A stretch of 23,557 nucleotides of DNA from Dehalococcoidia bacterium (GCA_009783135.1 WRHS01000011.1:1-23557); one strand, 5' to 3'; shown: positions 1-8,242, counted from the first letter of the stretch. Notes: generated by a model not told the origin, from the letters alone. A program made the numbers and translations.

Positions 1-284
1 TTTGTTTTGAGTTTCACAATGTGTTCAAAATTCATGCTAACAATTGCTCAGCTTCTCTATCAAGAGCAAAAACTTGTATATTAAATCGCTATGAGCGCAA
101 CCATTTTTCTATATTTCTCCGGTGATGCCTTTTGCAATTCAGCAATCACATAAACAGAAGTATAGGCCTCATACTTCTCGGCAATGCTGTTAAATAATTC
201 CACAGTAGCTTTATGTGCATCCCTGTCTTCATCAAGATAGTAGTTGAACATTGTTGATTCAAGGTAAATCTTCTGTTTTCTCAT
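1..284 (-). pseudogene. Decayed PIN-domain toxin-like gene (runs off window edge)
   Basis: The intact N-terminal part (81-284) begins MRKQKIYLESTMFNYYL and reads like a PIN-domain ribonuclease of the VapC type for about 60 residues, then stops at a TAA. Translating on in the other minus-strand frames recovers more of the family: FNIQVFALDREAEQLLA just downstream of the stop (about 45-93), then NFEHIVKLKT at the window edge. The second piece matches the C-terminal 'WNF.HIV..KT' motif of the intact PIN protein at 9042-9527. The central part, which should hold the second acidic cluster and the 'D..HIAAA' segment, is missing. I infer one frameshift near 85-95 and an internal deletion near 35-45. 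The first residues match the intact paralogue (MRKQ.(I/L)YL(E/D)S). No companion antitoxin is visible. The pseudogene call is fairly secure; whether the short N-terminal product is made is unknown. Confidence 0.75.
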
Positions 285-552
285 TTTATAGCAAACTCCG
301 TGTTATACATTCTACTATTATGTTTAAGTCAGTTCAACCAGCGATACTATGCTCAATCTGCATATTAAGCAATGGAGGGATACTTATTCCTCATTATTGG
401 GCAGCATGCTCCAGACAGTATTCACATGACGGCGTTATACACACTTGAAAACCTGTTTCGTGGTTTTACCCTCAGATAGTTCCCAACTGTCCATTTGACG
501 CCATCGCGGAATAGCAAGCCGCCAAACAAAAGTTTATACTTTAGAGAGCACT
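285..552. other. Intergenic region, nothing recognised
   Basis: This stretch separates the PIN pseudogene from rnhB. A plus-strand open frame at 251-448 has no convincing ribosome binding site and no family resemblance. A -10-like TATACT at 535-540 sits 12 nt before the rnhB start codon, which would leave a very short leader. No good -35 is seen at 17 nt spacing. No RNA gene or repeat was recognised. Confidence 0.5.
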
Positions 553-1194
553 ATGAGCACACGCAAGCAAGACACAAGCCCCACGTTTGATGAGGAAAAC
601 CTCCTCCAAAGCGCCGGATTTGTACTCACCGCCGGAGTAGATGAGGTAGGACGCGGGTGCCTTGCGGGTCCGGTTGTGGCATCAGCAGTCATACTTCCGG
701 TCGGACTTAAGGCTGCATGGCTGCGTGAAGTGCGCGACTCGAAGAAACTCAGCGCGAAGCAGCGCGAGAGCCTGTTTGTGTGCATTAATGAGGCGGCGCT
801 GTCAGTCGGCACAGGGATAGTATCACACGAGGTAATCGACTCCATCGGTATCGCACGCGCCACCAAGCAGTCAATGAAAGAGGCCGTTATGCAGCTAAGT
901 CCAGCTGCCGACAGCCTGCTAGTAGATTACATAAAGTTATCCGACTTGGCGCTACCGCAGAAGAGTATTACCCATGGCGACGCCCTTTGTTATTCCATCG
1001 CCTGCGCATCCATCATAGCCAAGGTTTCACGCGACCGCATGATGCAGGCGCTGGATGCTCAGTATCCGGGATACGGGCTAAGCCGCAACAAAGGATACGG
1101 CACGCGCGAGCACCTCCGGTGCATTGAGGGAAAAGGACTATCCCCCATACACCGCCGCAGCTTTTGCCATTTCCAGCGCAAGCTTGCCTTATAG
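553..1194 (+). CDS. rnhB: Ribonuclease HII
   Basis: This enzyme cleaves the RNA strand of RNA-DNA hybrids and removes misincorporated ribonucleotides from DNA in the cytoplasm. The 213-residue product has the usual RNase HII length. The family signature DEVGRG lies near residues 30-35 and supplies the first catalytic Asp and Glu. A further conserved Asp lies in LLVDYIKL, followed by GDALCYSIACASIIAKVSRD, the conserved RNase HII block, and GYGLSRNKGYGT near the C-terminus. About 28 residues precede the core, so an internal start is possible, but ATG 553 is the first good start, with a weak purine-rich AGAGAG upstream. The next gene converges on it and its stop lies 1 nt away, so the two transcripts must overlap at their 3' ends. 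Function is assigned with high confidence from the motifs. Confidence 0.96.
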   Translation: MSTRKQDTSPTFDEENLLQSAGFVLTAGVDEVGRGCLAGPVVASAVILPVGLKAAWLREVRDSKKLSAKQRESLFVCINEAALSVGTGIVSHEVIDSIGIARATKQSMKEAVMQLSPAADSLLVDYIKLSDLALPQKSITHGDALCYSIACASIIAKVSRDRMMQALDAQYPGYGLSRNKGYGTREHLRCIEGKGLSPIHRRSFCHFQRKLAL

Positions 1195-1195
1195 T

Positions 1196-1888
1196 CTATG
1201 ACGCAGCGTCTGCCGCAGCATCTGTCTGTTCAGGCTTAGCATCCGAACTCTCTTGCTCAGAACTATCCGGCTCATGTTTGTGCGCCTTTTCCTGCTGCTC
1301 GCGCAGGGCGCGTTGCAAGGCATCAAGTGCCGGCGGGGCAACGTAGAATATTTGCACGTCGCTTGGGAACTGCACGCGGTGTCCCTCGCGCATAAACAAC
1401 ACTGCGCTTTCATCGCCCTGCAGCGTTTCATCAATACGCTTTGCCAAATGCTCGTTGCGCTGACTTACGGATTCCTGAAAGAAATCATATAGCTTTTTGA
1501 AAACCTTGGAGCTTTGCAGCTGCATGGACAAGCACAGGTTCCAGTCAAGAAACTCGCGCATGATTTCGTCATCCTCAATGGCGCAAATTTCAGCACCATC
1601 GGAAATAAGTGATTGCACTATGCCAAAGCTGCCGATTTTCATCATCTCCAGCTGATTGACGCTTTCCTCACCCGGCAGTAATTCGTGATAGATACGTTTG
1701 ATCTGCGAAAGCTTGTTCTCAAGATTTTTGAGTTGCTCTGCCACCTCTTTCCAATACTGTGTGACCAAACCCGTAATTGTTTCGTCTTCCCCCAGCGGTG
1801 TGACAATAAGCGGCACAAAGAACAGCTTGCGCCCATCCTTGAATTGCGCAGCCTCCGGTTTTTCCATTTTGCCCAGCACTTCAGACAT
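1196..1888 (-). CDS. Conserved hypothetical protein with coiled coil and acidic tail
   Basis: The protein is 230 residues long and I do not recognise a named family. The start ATG at 1888 is well supported by AGAGGAG six nucleotides upstream. Residues about 20-45 look globular (FFVPLIVTPLGED), followed by a long heptad-like helix with many Lys, Glu, Leu and Gln residues (about 45-75), a mixed alpha/beta core, and a second helical part. A segment near 175-195 (HRVQFPSDVQIFYVAPP) looks like beta structure. The last 35 residues are Glu/Asp/Ser/Ala-rich and probably disordered. No signal peptide or membrane segment is seen, so it is likely cytoplasmic. It stands alone, divergent from the QueD-like gene and convergent with rnhB. 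The coding call is strong because of length, RBS and composition; function is unknown. Confidence 0.85.
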   Translation of the reverse strand: MSEVLGKMEKPEAAQFKDGRKLFFVPLIVTPLGEDETITGLVTQYWKEVAEQLKNLENKLSQIKRIYHELLPGEESVNQLEMMKIGSFGIVQSLISDGAEICAIEDDEIMREFLDWNLCLSMQLQSSKVFKKLYDFFQESVSQRNEHLAKRIDETLQGDESAVLFMREGHRVQFPSDVQIFYVAPPALDALQRALREQQEKAHKHEPDSSEQESSDAKPEQTDAAADAAS

Positions 1889-2084
1889 AGGTTACTCCTC
1901 TGAAAAAATCTCGCTATATAATAACACTTGATACACCGGTCTTGAAAGCATTGGGAGAATTGGGATAGTGCCACTTGGTGCAAAGTTAGTGTAGCAATTT
2001 ATACATTTATGTGATAGGCTGTATACAATACTGGATAGCAAACACAAAAGTTGCGTTATTCATCCAGAAAATAGGAGAGTTACT

Positions 2085-2648
2085 ATGAGAAGCTTTACAA
2101 CACTCGACTTGCAGTATGCGCACAGGTTCTATGGGTTTAAGGGCGAAGCACAGTATCTTCACGGGCATACGGGAATACTGACGATCGAAGTTGAGGATAC
2201 CATTAACATGGGGGTTAATATGGTATTCCCCTGCAATGAAGTCAAGAAAACCGCTTGGGAAGTACTAAAAAACTTTGACCATGCGCTTGTCTTACGTGAA
2301 GATGACCCGCTGCTCCCGGCAATACTCGGAGTGTACGAAGCGCAGGGCATTAAAAACGGCACACCGCAAAATACAATGAAAGGTGAGGTTTTCAAAACTG
2401 AACTTGCCACGGCGTACCCTGATTCCCGGCTGGTGGTTACCAAAGAAACAATGACCGTTGAGGGTATGATAAAAATCGTTTACGATTTGCTGAAAGATAA
2501 GCTGAACATCGTAAAACTCACGTTTACAAGTGGAGTAAACGGCGCGGTAGAAGAATACGAGCCGAGAAAGGGATTGGCGCGTTGCCCGAAGTGCGGTATT
2601 GCGCTAAACGAAAACGGCGTGTGTCCCAAATGCGGATATAAAGCCTAA
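2085..2648 (+). CDS. QueD/PTPS-like protein with C-terminal zinc ribbon
   Basis: This belongs to the 6-pyruvoyl-tetrahydropterin synthase / 6-carboxytetrahydropterin synthase fold (T-fold). The predicted zinc ligands are His13 (YAHRF), His26 and His28 (LHGH), and the catalytic Asp-His pair is present as FDHALVL (Asp65, His66). The Cys that QueD enzymes carry four residues before the HGH motif is Ala22 here, so ordinary queuosine-pathway chemistry is doubtful. A second oddity is the C-terminal rubredoxin-like zinc ribbon with Cys167, Cys170, Cys180 and Cys183 (CPKC-9-CPKC), absent from standard QueD. The start ATG is supported by AGGAG ten nucleotides upstream, and a -10-like TACAAT lies at 2024-2029. 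The gene is monocistronic and ends in a strong hairpin. A folate or deazapurine branch enzyme, or a nucleic-acid-binding variant, are both possible. Confidence 0.85.
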   Translation: MRSFTTLDLQYAHRFYGFKGEAQYLHGHTGILTIEVEDTINMGVNMVFPCNEVKKTAWEVLKNFDHALVLREDDPLLPAILGVYEAQGIKNGTPQNTMKGEVFKTELATAYPDSRLVVTKETMTVEGMIKIVYDLLKDKLNIVKLTFTSGVNGAVEEYEPRKGLARCPKCGIALNENGVCPKCGYKA

Positions 2649-2660
2649 TCTCGAATGTAG

Positions 2661-2709
2661 GAAACGGAAAAAGGCTTGCTCATAAAAACAGCAAGCCTTT
2701 TTCCGTTTC
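2661..2709 (+). terminator. Rho-independent terminator after the QueD-like gene
   Basis: A perfect 20-bp stem (2661-2680 with 2690-2709) closes a 9-nt loop. The inner part pairs AAAAAGGCTTGCT with AGCAAGCCTTTTT, so the hairpin has A-rich and T-rich flanks within the stem and could act in both directions. It begins 13 nt after the QueD-like stop codon. Confidence 0.9.
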
Positions 2710-2802
2710 ACGATGTTCTGTTTCTTTGTCGCCTGCTATGCTCATAAGTGCATGGCAGCATTTTGCATATAGAGCCAAGCACGCATTAAGTGCTATACTG
2801 TT

Positions 2803-2841
2803 TGCAATCTCATATTCAGTTGAGAATATGGCATGATTGCA
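2803..2841 (+). promoter_or_regulatory. Two-part inverted repeat in the leader of the restriction-modification operon
   Basis: Arms CATATTC (2811-2817) and GAATATG (2824-2830) flank a 6-nt loop. Outside them, TGCAATC (2803-2809) pairs with GATTGCA (2835-2841), with a 1-nt and a 4-nt bulge between the two stems. A -10-like TATACT at 2794-2799 would start transcription at the base of this structure. It lies 43 nt before the mod start codon. It could be an operator or an RNA hairpin controlling methylase and nuclease expression; there is no controller-protein gene next to it. The role is inferred. Confidence 0.45.
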
Positions 2842-2884
2842 GGGCGTCAAAAGATTTCAGTATAGCCAGCGAGAGGAAATAGGG

Positions 2885-4558
2885 GTGGCAAATAAACTTG
2901 AATTAGTATGGATAGGCAAAGAAACACCGATTCAGCCAGAGCCGAGAATACTACTTGAGGATAAGGCTAAAAGCTACGGCGATATTGACTCGGAGAACAT
3001 GCTTATTCACGGCGATAATTTGCTTGCCCTCAAAGCACTGGAACAAGAATATGCTGGACGAGTAAAGTGTATTTATATTGACCCACCATATAACATTAAT
3101 GCAGCTAATCTTCACTACGAAGACGACATTCCTGTATCAGATTGGCTAAATTTGATGAAAGCAAGAGTGGAAACACTGCATAGATTACTATCAAAGGATG
3201 GGATTATTTTTATTTCCATCAACTATGAAAATATGTTTCATTTGAAATTGCTTCTTGATGATATTTTCGGAAGCAACAATTTCTGTAATATTGTAACAGT
3301 TAAAACTGCCACAACCGCAAGCTATCGCTCAATTAATGATTGCCCAGTGAATATATCCGAGCATATTATAATTTACGCAAAAAACAAGAATTACGCTCAG
3401 TTTATACCACAATACGTTGAAGTCGATTATAGCGAAGATTATTCAAATTATATTGAAAATTTTGACAAGCCTCAAGTTCAATGGAAAATGCGTAAAATTG
3501 ATGACATAATTTACAAACAAGAAGGTGTTTCGGATTGGAAAGAATACAAAGCTAGATTTGGCGATTTTTGGAAAGAAATACGATACAAAGCTAAATCAAT
3601 ATTTGCATTGCACAATAAGGAAAGTGTTTGCAGTTTAAATACTTTACAAAAACCCGCAAGAGCAGTAGCAGAAATGATTGAAAAATCCAAGTTGGGAAAA
3701 AACACTTTTTTTGTTTTTGAAAGGCCCCTTAAAGATTCAATAATTATTTACAACGGGAGAACTTTAGCATTCTATTCAAGCAAAGTCAGATATATTGATG
3801 ATTCATACAAACCTTCTGACATATTAACAAATATCTGGACAGACATATCATTTCTTTCATTAGGGCTTGAGGGCGGGGTTGACTTTGCGAATAGCAAAAA
3901 ACCCGAAAAACTAATAGAGCGAATAATAAAACTATCAACAAATCCCGGCGATCTCGTCCTCGATAGCTTCCTCGGTTCCGGAACAACTGCCGCAGTAGCG
4001 CATAAAATGGGAAGGCGCTGGATTGGTATCGAGATGGGCGATCATGCCTATACTCACTGCAAAGTTCGCTTAGACAAAGTCATCGACGGAACGGATGCTG
4101 GCGGCATTACAAAAACTGTAGGATGGCAAGGCGGAGGCGGGTATCGCTTCTATGAACTCGCTCCTACGCTTATTAAGACTGACAAACTAGGAATCGCAAT
4201 CATCAACCCTGAATACAATGCAGAAATGCTGGCAGCGGCAGTTGCCAAGCATGAAGGATTTACATACGCTCCTAATGAAGCGGTTTTTTGGAAACAGGCT
4301 AGTTTTGAAAACTCCTATCTCTTCACGACAACTCGGCATATAACCGCTGAATACTTATCGCAGATTTCATCTGAATTGCTTGAAGGTGAATTCCTTGTGA
4401 TTGCCGCAAAGTCATTTGATGACGGCATAAACAAAATGTATAAAAACATTAGAGTAAAGAAAATCCCGCCGATGCTCTTGGGGCGCTGTGAGTACGGGAA
4501 AGACAACTACAACCTGAATATAATTTCCGTACCGGAAATAGAAAGTGATGACGAGTAG
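2885..4558 (+). CDS. mod: Type III restriction-modification DNA methyltransferase (Mod)
   Basis: This subunit recognises the target site and transfers a methyl group from S-adenosylmethionine to adenine N6. Motif IV DPPY lies at residues about 66-69, and the AdoMet motif DSFLGSGTT lies C-terminal to it (about 360-368). That order (catalytic motif first) is the beta class typical of type III Mod. The segment between (about 140-340) is variable, AT-rich and probably holds the target recognition domain. The C-terminal 120 residues probably contact Res. I chose the GTG at 2885 because GAGAGG precedes it by eight nucleotides; an upstream TTG at 2837 would place the start inside the inverted repeat. 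The 557-residue length is a little short for Mod but complete. The stop overlaps the res start by 14 nt, so the two are translationally coupled. Confidence 0.94.
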   Translation: MANKLELVWIGKETPIQPEPRILLEDKAKSYGDIDSENMLIHGDNLLALKALEQEYAGRVKCIYIDPPYNINAANLHYEDDIPVSDWLNLMKARVETLHRLLSKDGIIFISINYENMFHLKLLLDDIFGSNNFCNIVTVKTATTASYRSINDCPVNISEHIIIYAKNKNYAQFIPQYVEVDYSEDYSNYIENFDKPQVQWKMRKIDDIIYKQEGVSDWKEYKARFGDFWKEIRYKAKSIFALHNKESVCSLNTLQKPARAVAEMIEKSKLGKNTFFVFERPLKDSIIIYNGRTLAFYSSKVRYIDDSYKPSDILTNIWTDISFLSLGLEGGVDFANSKKPEKLIERIIKLSTNPGDLVLDSFLGSGTTAAVAHKMGRRWIGIEMGDHAYTHCKVRLDKVIDGTDAGGITKTVGWQGGGGYRFYELAPTLIKTDKLGIAIINPEYNAEMLAAAVAKHEGFTYAPNEAVFWKQASFENSYLFTTTRHITAEYLSQISSELLEGEFLVIAAKSFDDGINKMYKNIRVKKIPPMLLGRCEYGKDNYNLNIISVPEIESDDE

Positions 4559-7193
4559 AATAGCAGACAGCCGTTTTTCCGAATACGATATTAACTATAT
4601 CGGCGGTTGCATGAGCCTCAGAACACCGCAAAAACAAAGCCTCAAGATACTTGATGCGATTTTAGATGAATTAGAACTCTGCAAAGAGCAGGATTTAAGC
4701 AAAGCACTAGATACTGTTCACGGATTATTCCCGACTTGCTCAAACTTTGAACGGGATTTTGTTAGCTTATCATTTGCGCTTGCCACAGGTGTCGGCAAAA
4801 CGCGACTTATTGGTGCATTTATTACGTATCTTTATACTGTCAAGGGCATCAAAAACTTCTTTGTAGTAGCGCCAAATCTTACAATTTACGATAAGCTATC
4901 ACGAGAACTCTCCGACCCAAACCACCCTAAATATGTTTTCAATGGCGTAGGTTGTTTCGCCATAACTCGCCCGAATATTATTACCGGCGACAACTATAAA
5001 CACGCGTTGTTCACAACTGAAGCTTCAGGCTGCAAAATCAATATCTTCAATATAGCTAAGTTCAACAAAGAACTTGGCAACATCAAAAAGTTATCCGAGT
5101 ATCTCGGTGAAAGCTATTTCAATTATCTTGCCTCGCAAGAAGACCTCGTTGTCATTATGGACGAGTCGCATCATTACCGCGCCGATAAAGGCTTTGCCGC
5201 CATTAACGACTTGAAGCCTGTTTTGGGATTAGAGCTAACCGCGACGCCGCAGACAGAACAGAGTGGTAAAAGCATCAAGTTTAAGAATGTTGTTTATGAA
5301 TACCCATTGAGCCGCGCTATTCGCGATGGCTATACCAAAACGCCTTATGCCATGACGCGACGTGATATTGCCGTATTCAACTTCGCCGACGAAGCCATGG
5401 ATAAAATGATGCTGGATGACGGCATCAAAAACCATGAGGAAATCAAAGTTCACTTGGAAGTCTACGCCAATAATAACGCCGTTCCAAAGGTTAAGCCTTT
5501 CGCTCTCGTAGTATGCAAAGATACCACCCATGCGGAAAAGGTTTTGCGGTATATAGAATCCGACGATTTCAGGAACGGGCAGTACAAGGGGAGAACTCTT
5601 GTTATTCACTCGGCTCAAAAGGGTTCTGAAAAAGACGATAATATCAAGCGGCTTCTTGAAATCGAAAAGTATGGAAACCCTATTGAAATCGTTATCCACG
5701 TTAATATTCTCAAGGAAGGCTGGGACGTAAATAACCTTTACACAATCATCCCGTTGCGTACTGCTGCAAGTAAAACTCTGCGAGAGCAAACTGTCGGACG
5801 CGGGTTGCGGCTTCCATATGGCAAGCGTACCGACGACAAGAAAGTTGATTCCTTGGTAATCACCGCACATGACAGATTTGATGAAATCGTTAATGAAGCA
5901 AATGACCCGAACGGGGTATTTCTGGCAGGTAATACTATTTTCGCCGAAAACATTGCTGAAATAAAACCCTTTACCGTTCTGTCTGTCGCCCAAGCCCGCA
6001 TGAATGAGTTATTTGCAGAAATTGAAGACAGTGAGCAATATACGCCGGAACAAAAAGCCGTTTTAACCACAATTACCAGAAACGTTAGCAGAGTTTTTCA
6101 GGAGCACAAGAGCCGCGGTGAAGAGATCGATAATGAGCGCATTGTTGAAGAAGTGTTCCAATCAAAAGATCTTGCTGATATTTCACGGGAACAGGCAGAC
6201 TTTTCGGATATATTCCTCCGCTTTGCAGGCGATATCGTCAAACGCCAAATAGAGATTGCTCGTGACAGAATGATAATTCCTCAAATTACACTCAGAGAAG
6301 ATGGGGAAACTGACCGGCACTTTGAGCCATTCAGATTAGATACAACAGAGATGAACTACAAGCCAATTCAAAATGATATTCAGCTACAAAATCTCATCAG
6401 TCAGGAAGTGGAAATCATCAAATCAGCAGGGTTGACTTTCCTTGCTCCTAAACCAGAATTAACTATTGCTATAGAGCTCATGAATAAACCGGAAATCAGC
6501 GACGAGCATGCCGACTTACGGGATGATTTAATCGCCGACTTTTTGTCGTATCAGAGAACGAGGTTAACCGACAGCGAAATCAAGAATATTGTGATGTTTT
6601 ACAAGAAAGATATCGCTGATAAAATCTACACGCAAATGAAAGCGCATTTTGTCTCCAATAAGCTGTCGTTATTTGGGGAAATAAGCGAATTATCGACTGA
6701 AATCTTTCCTCACAATTTTGAAAAGTACAATGAAACAGAGAAAACATTAAATACCCCGCTTAGTGCAGCTGAATCTAAACAAACCCTTTTCGGGGGCTTC
6801 AAAAAGGCACAACACTTGCAGTACAAGTTTGGCAGCTTGAATGAAAAATACTTTGCAACTGTTTGTGAAAATGACCCGCAAGTCATAAGATGGATGCGCC
6901 CAGCTATTCGACAATTTAATCTGTATCGTAGAAATGGCAGTCGCTATATACCAGATTTTGTTGCCGAAACCGCCGAGTTCATGTATCTCGTTGAAGTCAA
7001 AGGCGAGTTTATGATTGGAACACCAGAAGTGGCCGAAAAACGCTCTATCGCTGTGAGATATTGCGAAGCAGTAAACTTCAATGCTGATGAATTTAAGATT
7101 AAGCATTGGAAACACATGTTTATTCCAAGCAAACTGGTATCATCTTCGTCAAGCTTTGGGCTTTTGGTTGAGCAGTTTGAGGTGAAAGAATAA
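4545..7193 (+). CDS. res: Type III restriction endonuclease subunit (Res)
   Basis: Res is the ATP-dependent translocating nuclease that works in complex with Mod on unmethylated DNA. The helicase motifs of superfamily 2 are in order: Walker A ATGVGKT (about 80-86), DESH motif II (206-209), TATP motif III (232-235) and QTVGRGLRLP motif VI (about 415-424). The C-terminal nuclease domain shows the PD...ExK signature: Pro-Asp at 803-804 and Glu817-Val-Lys819 (LVEVKGE). All key residues are present, so the nuclease is likely active. The 882-residue length fits the family. The first codon is GTG 4545 or ATG 4548, inside the end of mod; ATG 4611 (MSLRTPQKQ) is an alternative start close to the conserved core. 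The long antisense open frames inside it are shadows. Confidence 0.94.
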   Translation: MMTSRIADSRFSEYDINYIGGCMSLRTPQKQSLKILDAILDELELCKEQDLSKALDTVHGLFPTCSNFERDFVSLSFALATGVGKTRLIGAFITYLYTVKGIKNFFVVAPNLTIYDKLSRELSDPNHPKYVFNGVGCFAITRPNIITGDNYKHALFTTEASGCKINIFNIAKFNKELGNIKKLSEYLGESYFNYLASQEDLVVIMDESHHYRADKGFAAINDLKPVLGLELTATPQTEQSGKSIKFKNVVYEYPLSRAIRDGYTKTPYAMTRRDIAVFNFADEAMDKMMLDDGIKNHEEIKVHLEVYANNNAVPKVKPFALVVCKDTTHAEKVLRYIESDDFRNGQYKGRTLVIHSAQKGSEKDDNIKRLLEIEKYGNPIEIVIHVNILKEGWDVNNLYTIIPLRTAASKTLREQTVGRGLRLPYGKRTDDKKVDSLVITAHDRFDEIVNEANDPNGVFLAGNTIFAENIAEIKPFTVLSVAQARMNELFAEIEDSEQYTPEQKAVLTTITRNVSRVFQEHKSRGEEIDNERIVEEVFQSKDLADISREQADFSDIFLRFAGDIVKRQIEIARDRMIIPQITLREDGETDRHFEPFRLDTTEMNYKPIQNDIQLQNLISQEVEIIKSAGLTFLAPKPELTIAIELMNKPEISDEHADLRDDLIADFLSYQRTRLTDSEIKNIVMFYKKDIADKIYTQMKAHFVSNKLSLFGEISELSTEIFPHNFEKYNETEKTLNTPLSAAESKQTLFGGFKKAQHLQYKFGSLNEKYFATVCENDPQVIRWMRPAIRQFNLYRRNGSRYIPDFVAETAEFMYLVEVKGEFMIGTPEVAEKRSIAVRYCEAVNFNADEFKIKHWKHMFIPSKLVSSSSSFGLLVEQFEVKE

Positions 7194-7251
7194 CAACCCA
7201 CTCCCCCCAAAACATACCTATACACTGTGCAAAAACTACAAAGCCAAACTA

Positions 7252-7260
7252 TGCTATAAT
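7252..7260 (+). promoter_or_regulatory. Extended -10 promoter for the zinc-ribbon/HTH gene
   Basis: TGC directly followed by a consensus TATAAT (7255-7260) forms an extended -10 element. The start codon follows 31 nt later with GAGAGG as ribosome binding site. No good -35 is seen, which is acceptable for an extended -10. It suggests that the downstream gene is transcribed separately from mod-res. Confidence 0.55.
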
Positions 7261-7291
7261 CCCGTGACCAATATTATACGAGAGGTTATAT

Positions 7292-7729
7292 ATGATTAGA
7301 TGCAAAAAATGTAATTCGACCAAAAACATTAAAAGCGGGATGGTAAATGACAAGCAGCGTTATACCTGCAGGGAATGCAACTTTCACTTTACGGAGAACG
7401 ATGGCAGAACCACGGATAAGACCGTGGCGAATGTTGTATTATGCCAAATGCTTTACTCATTCGGGCATCTCGATTTGGGCGAAATTGCCGAAATATTGAA
7501 TGTTTCAAAAGCACTGGTATATGCCAAGCTTATTAAGAGTGGATATAGGCTGCCCAAAACAAAGCCCAAAGGAGTCTCGCATTACACGCGCGTCAGCAAA
7601 GCCTTAAAGATTGCCAAGGAATGCGCTGAGGATTTTGACGCGACAAAGCCGGTTTCAATCGTCGCCGGCAAGGTTTCCTCGCATTATCGGGCAATTATCA
7701 TGCTGCAAGAGGTGCCCGACGAAGAATAA
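7292..7729 (+). CDS. IS1 InsA-like zinc-ribbon and helix-turn-helix protein (orphan)
   Basis: The first 35 residues form a zinc ribbon with Cys4, Cys7, Cys26 and Cys29 and the spacing and wording of the IS1/IS1595-type N-terminal transposase domain (QRYTCRECNFHF). A helix-turn-helix follows (about 60-82, EIAEILNVSKALVYAKL). The remaining 60 residues are not recognised and no DDE catalytic domain is present. At 145 residues it is longer than IS1 InsA, and no InsB frame or inverted repeats are seen. It has its own promoter-like element and RBS and ends at a strong terminator, so it looks like an intact small gene and not a broken transposon end. It could be a domesticated DNA-binding regulator lying beside the restriction-modification genes. 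Zinc-ribbon and HTH assignments are good; the role is unknown. Confidence 0.8.
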   Translation: MIRCKKCNSTKNIKSGMVNDKQRYTCRECNFHFTENDGRTTDKTVANVVLCQMLYSFGHLDLGEIAEILNVSKALVYAKLIKSGYRLPKTKPKGVSHYTRVSKALKIAKECAEDFDATKPVSIVAGKVSSHYRAIIMLQEVPDEE

Positions 7730-7760
7730 AGGCGACACGTTCCAAAACCACGTAAACAGC

Positions 7761-7792
7761 AAAAGCCCTGAGACGCAAACTCAGGGCTTTTT
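7761..7792 (+). terminator. Bidirectional terminator between converging genes
   Basis: AAAAGCCCTGAG (7761-7772) pairs with CTCAGGGCTTTT (7780-7791) around a 7-nt loop and is followed by T. The A-rich left flank means it can also end the flavodoxin transcript coming from the minus strand, whose stop codon is 19 nt away. Confidence 0.88.
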
Positions 7793-7810
7793 GTACCAAA
7801 CGAGAAATGC

Positions 7811-8242
7811 TTATAACCCAGCCAAAACCTCAGATGTGAATGTCTTGATTCGTGCTATTTGTTTGTCTGTTAAATGCCCACCCTTGCGACGAAGCAAAAC
7901 GTTTCCCTGCAAAAACAATCTAAGACCGAGACATTTTTTGCTCACATTTATTCTGGACTTGCTGGCATGTTGGCGTATTTTGCCAATTGCCGTTTTCATA
8001 CTCCCGCCGGTACAAAAAGGCACGATTTGCCCGATTTTGTCTGGTGCAAGCTGGTGCATAAACTGTTTTAACTGCGCATCAATATCCCACATATATACGC
8101 CGCCGCCCAAAAACAATACGTCAACGCTTTCTGCCACCGGCTCGCTAATTGAAAGCGCTTCAACGTCCAAGCTTTCAGCGATGACCTCAGCCACAGCGCG
8201 TGTATTGCCGCCTCTGGATTGATATCTGACTGCGAATTTCAT
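7811..8242 (-). CDS. Flavodoxin-family protein
   Basis: A 143-residue single-domain flavodoxin that should bind FMN and carry electrons in the cytoplasm. The N-terminal strand and phosphate loop read KFAVRYQSRGGNTRAVAE; the classic loop is T/S-x-T-G-N-T, so here Arg-Gly replaces Thr-Gly. The central strand LFLGGGVYMWDID and the loop PFCTGGS (about 90-100) match the second and third FMN-contact loops, with Tyr and Trp positioned to stack on the flavin. RBS AAGAGGAC precedes the ATG by about six nucleotides. It is convergent with the zinc-ribbon gene and shares a terminator with it. The partner is unknown; nothing nearby on the same transcript suggests one. Confidence 0.88.
   Translation of the reverse strand: MKFAVRYQSRGGNTRAVAEVIAESLDVEALSISEPVAESVDVLFLGGGVYMWDIDAQLKQFMHQLAPDKIGQIVPFCTGGSMKTAIGKIRQHASKSRINVSKKCLGLRLFLQGNVLLRRKGGHLTDKQIARIKTFTSEVLAGL

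Noticed and set aside
251..448. 65-codon plus-strand open frame
   Set aside because: No RBS, odd composition, overlaps the start of the PIN pseudogene and resembles nothing known.
5235..5993. 252-codon minus-strand open frame inside res
   Set aside because: It lies wholly within a gene with all expected motifs; its sequence is the antisense shadow.
7292..7729. A complete insertion sequence
   Set aside because: No catalytic transposase frame, terminal inverted repeats or target-site duplication could be found around it.
7611..8222. 203-codon plus-strand open frame spanning the zinc-ribbon gene end and the flavodoxin
   Set aside because: It runs through a strong terminator and antisense to the flavodoxin, which has clear FMN-loop motifs.
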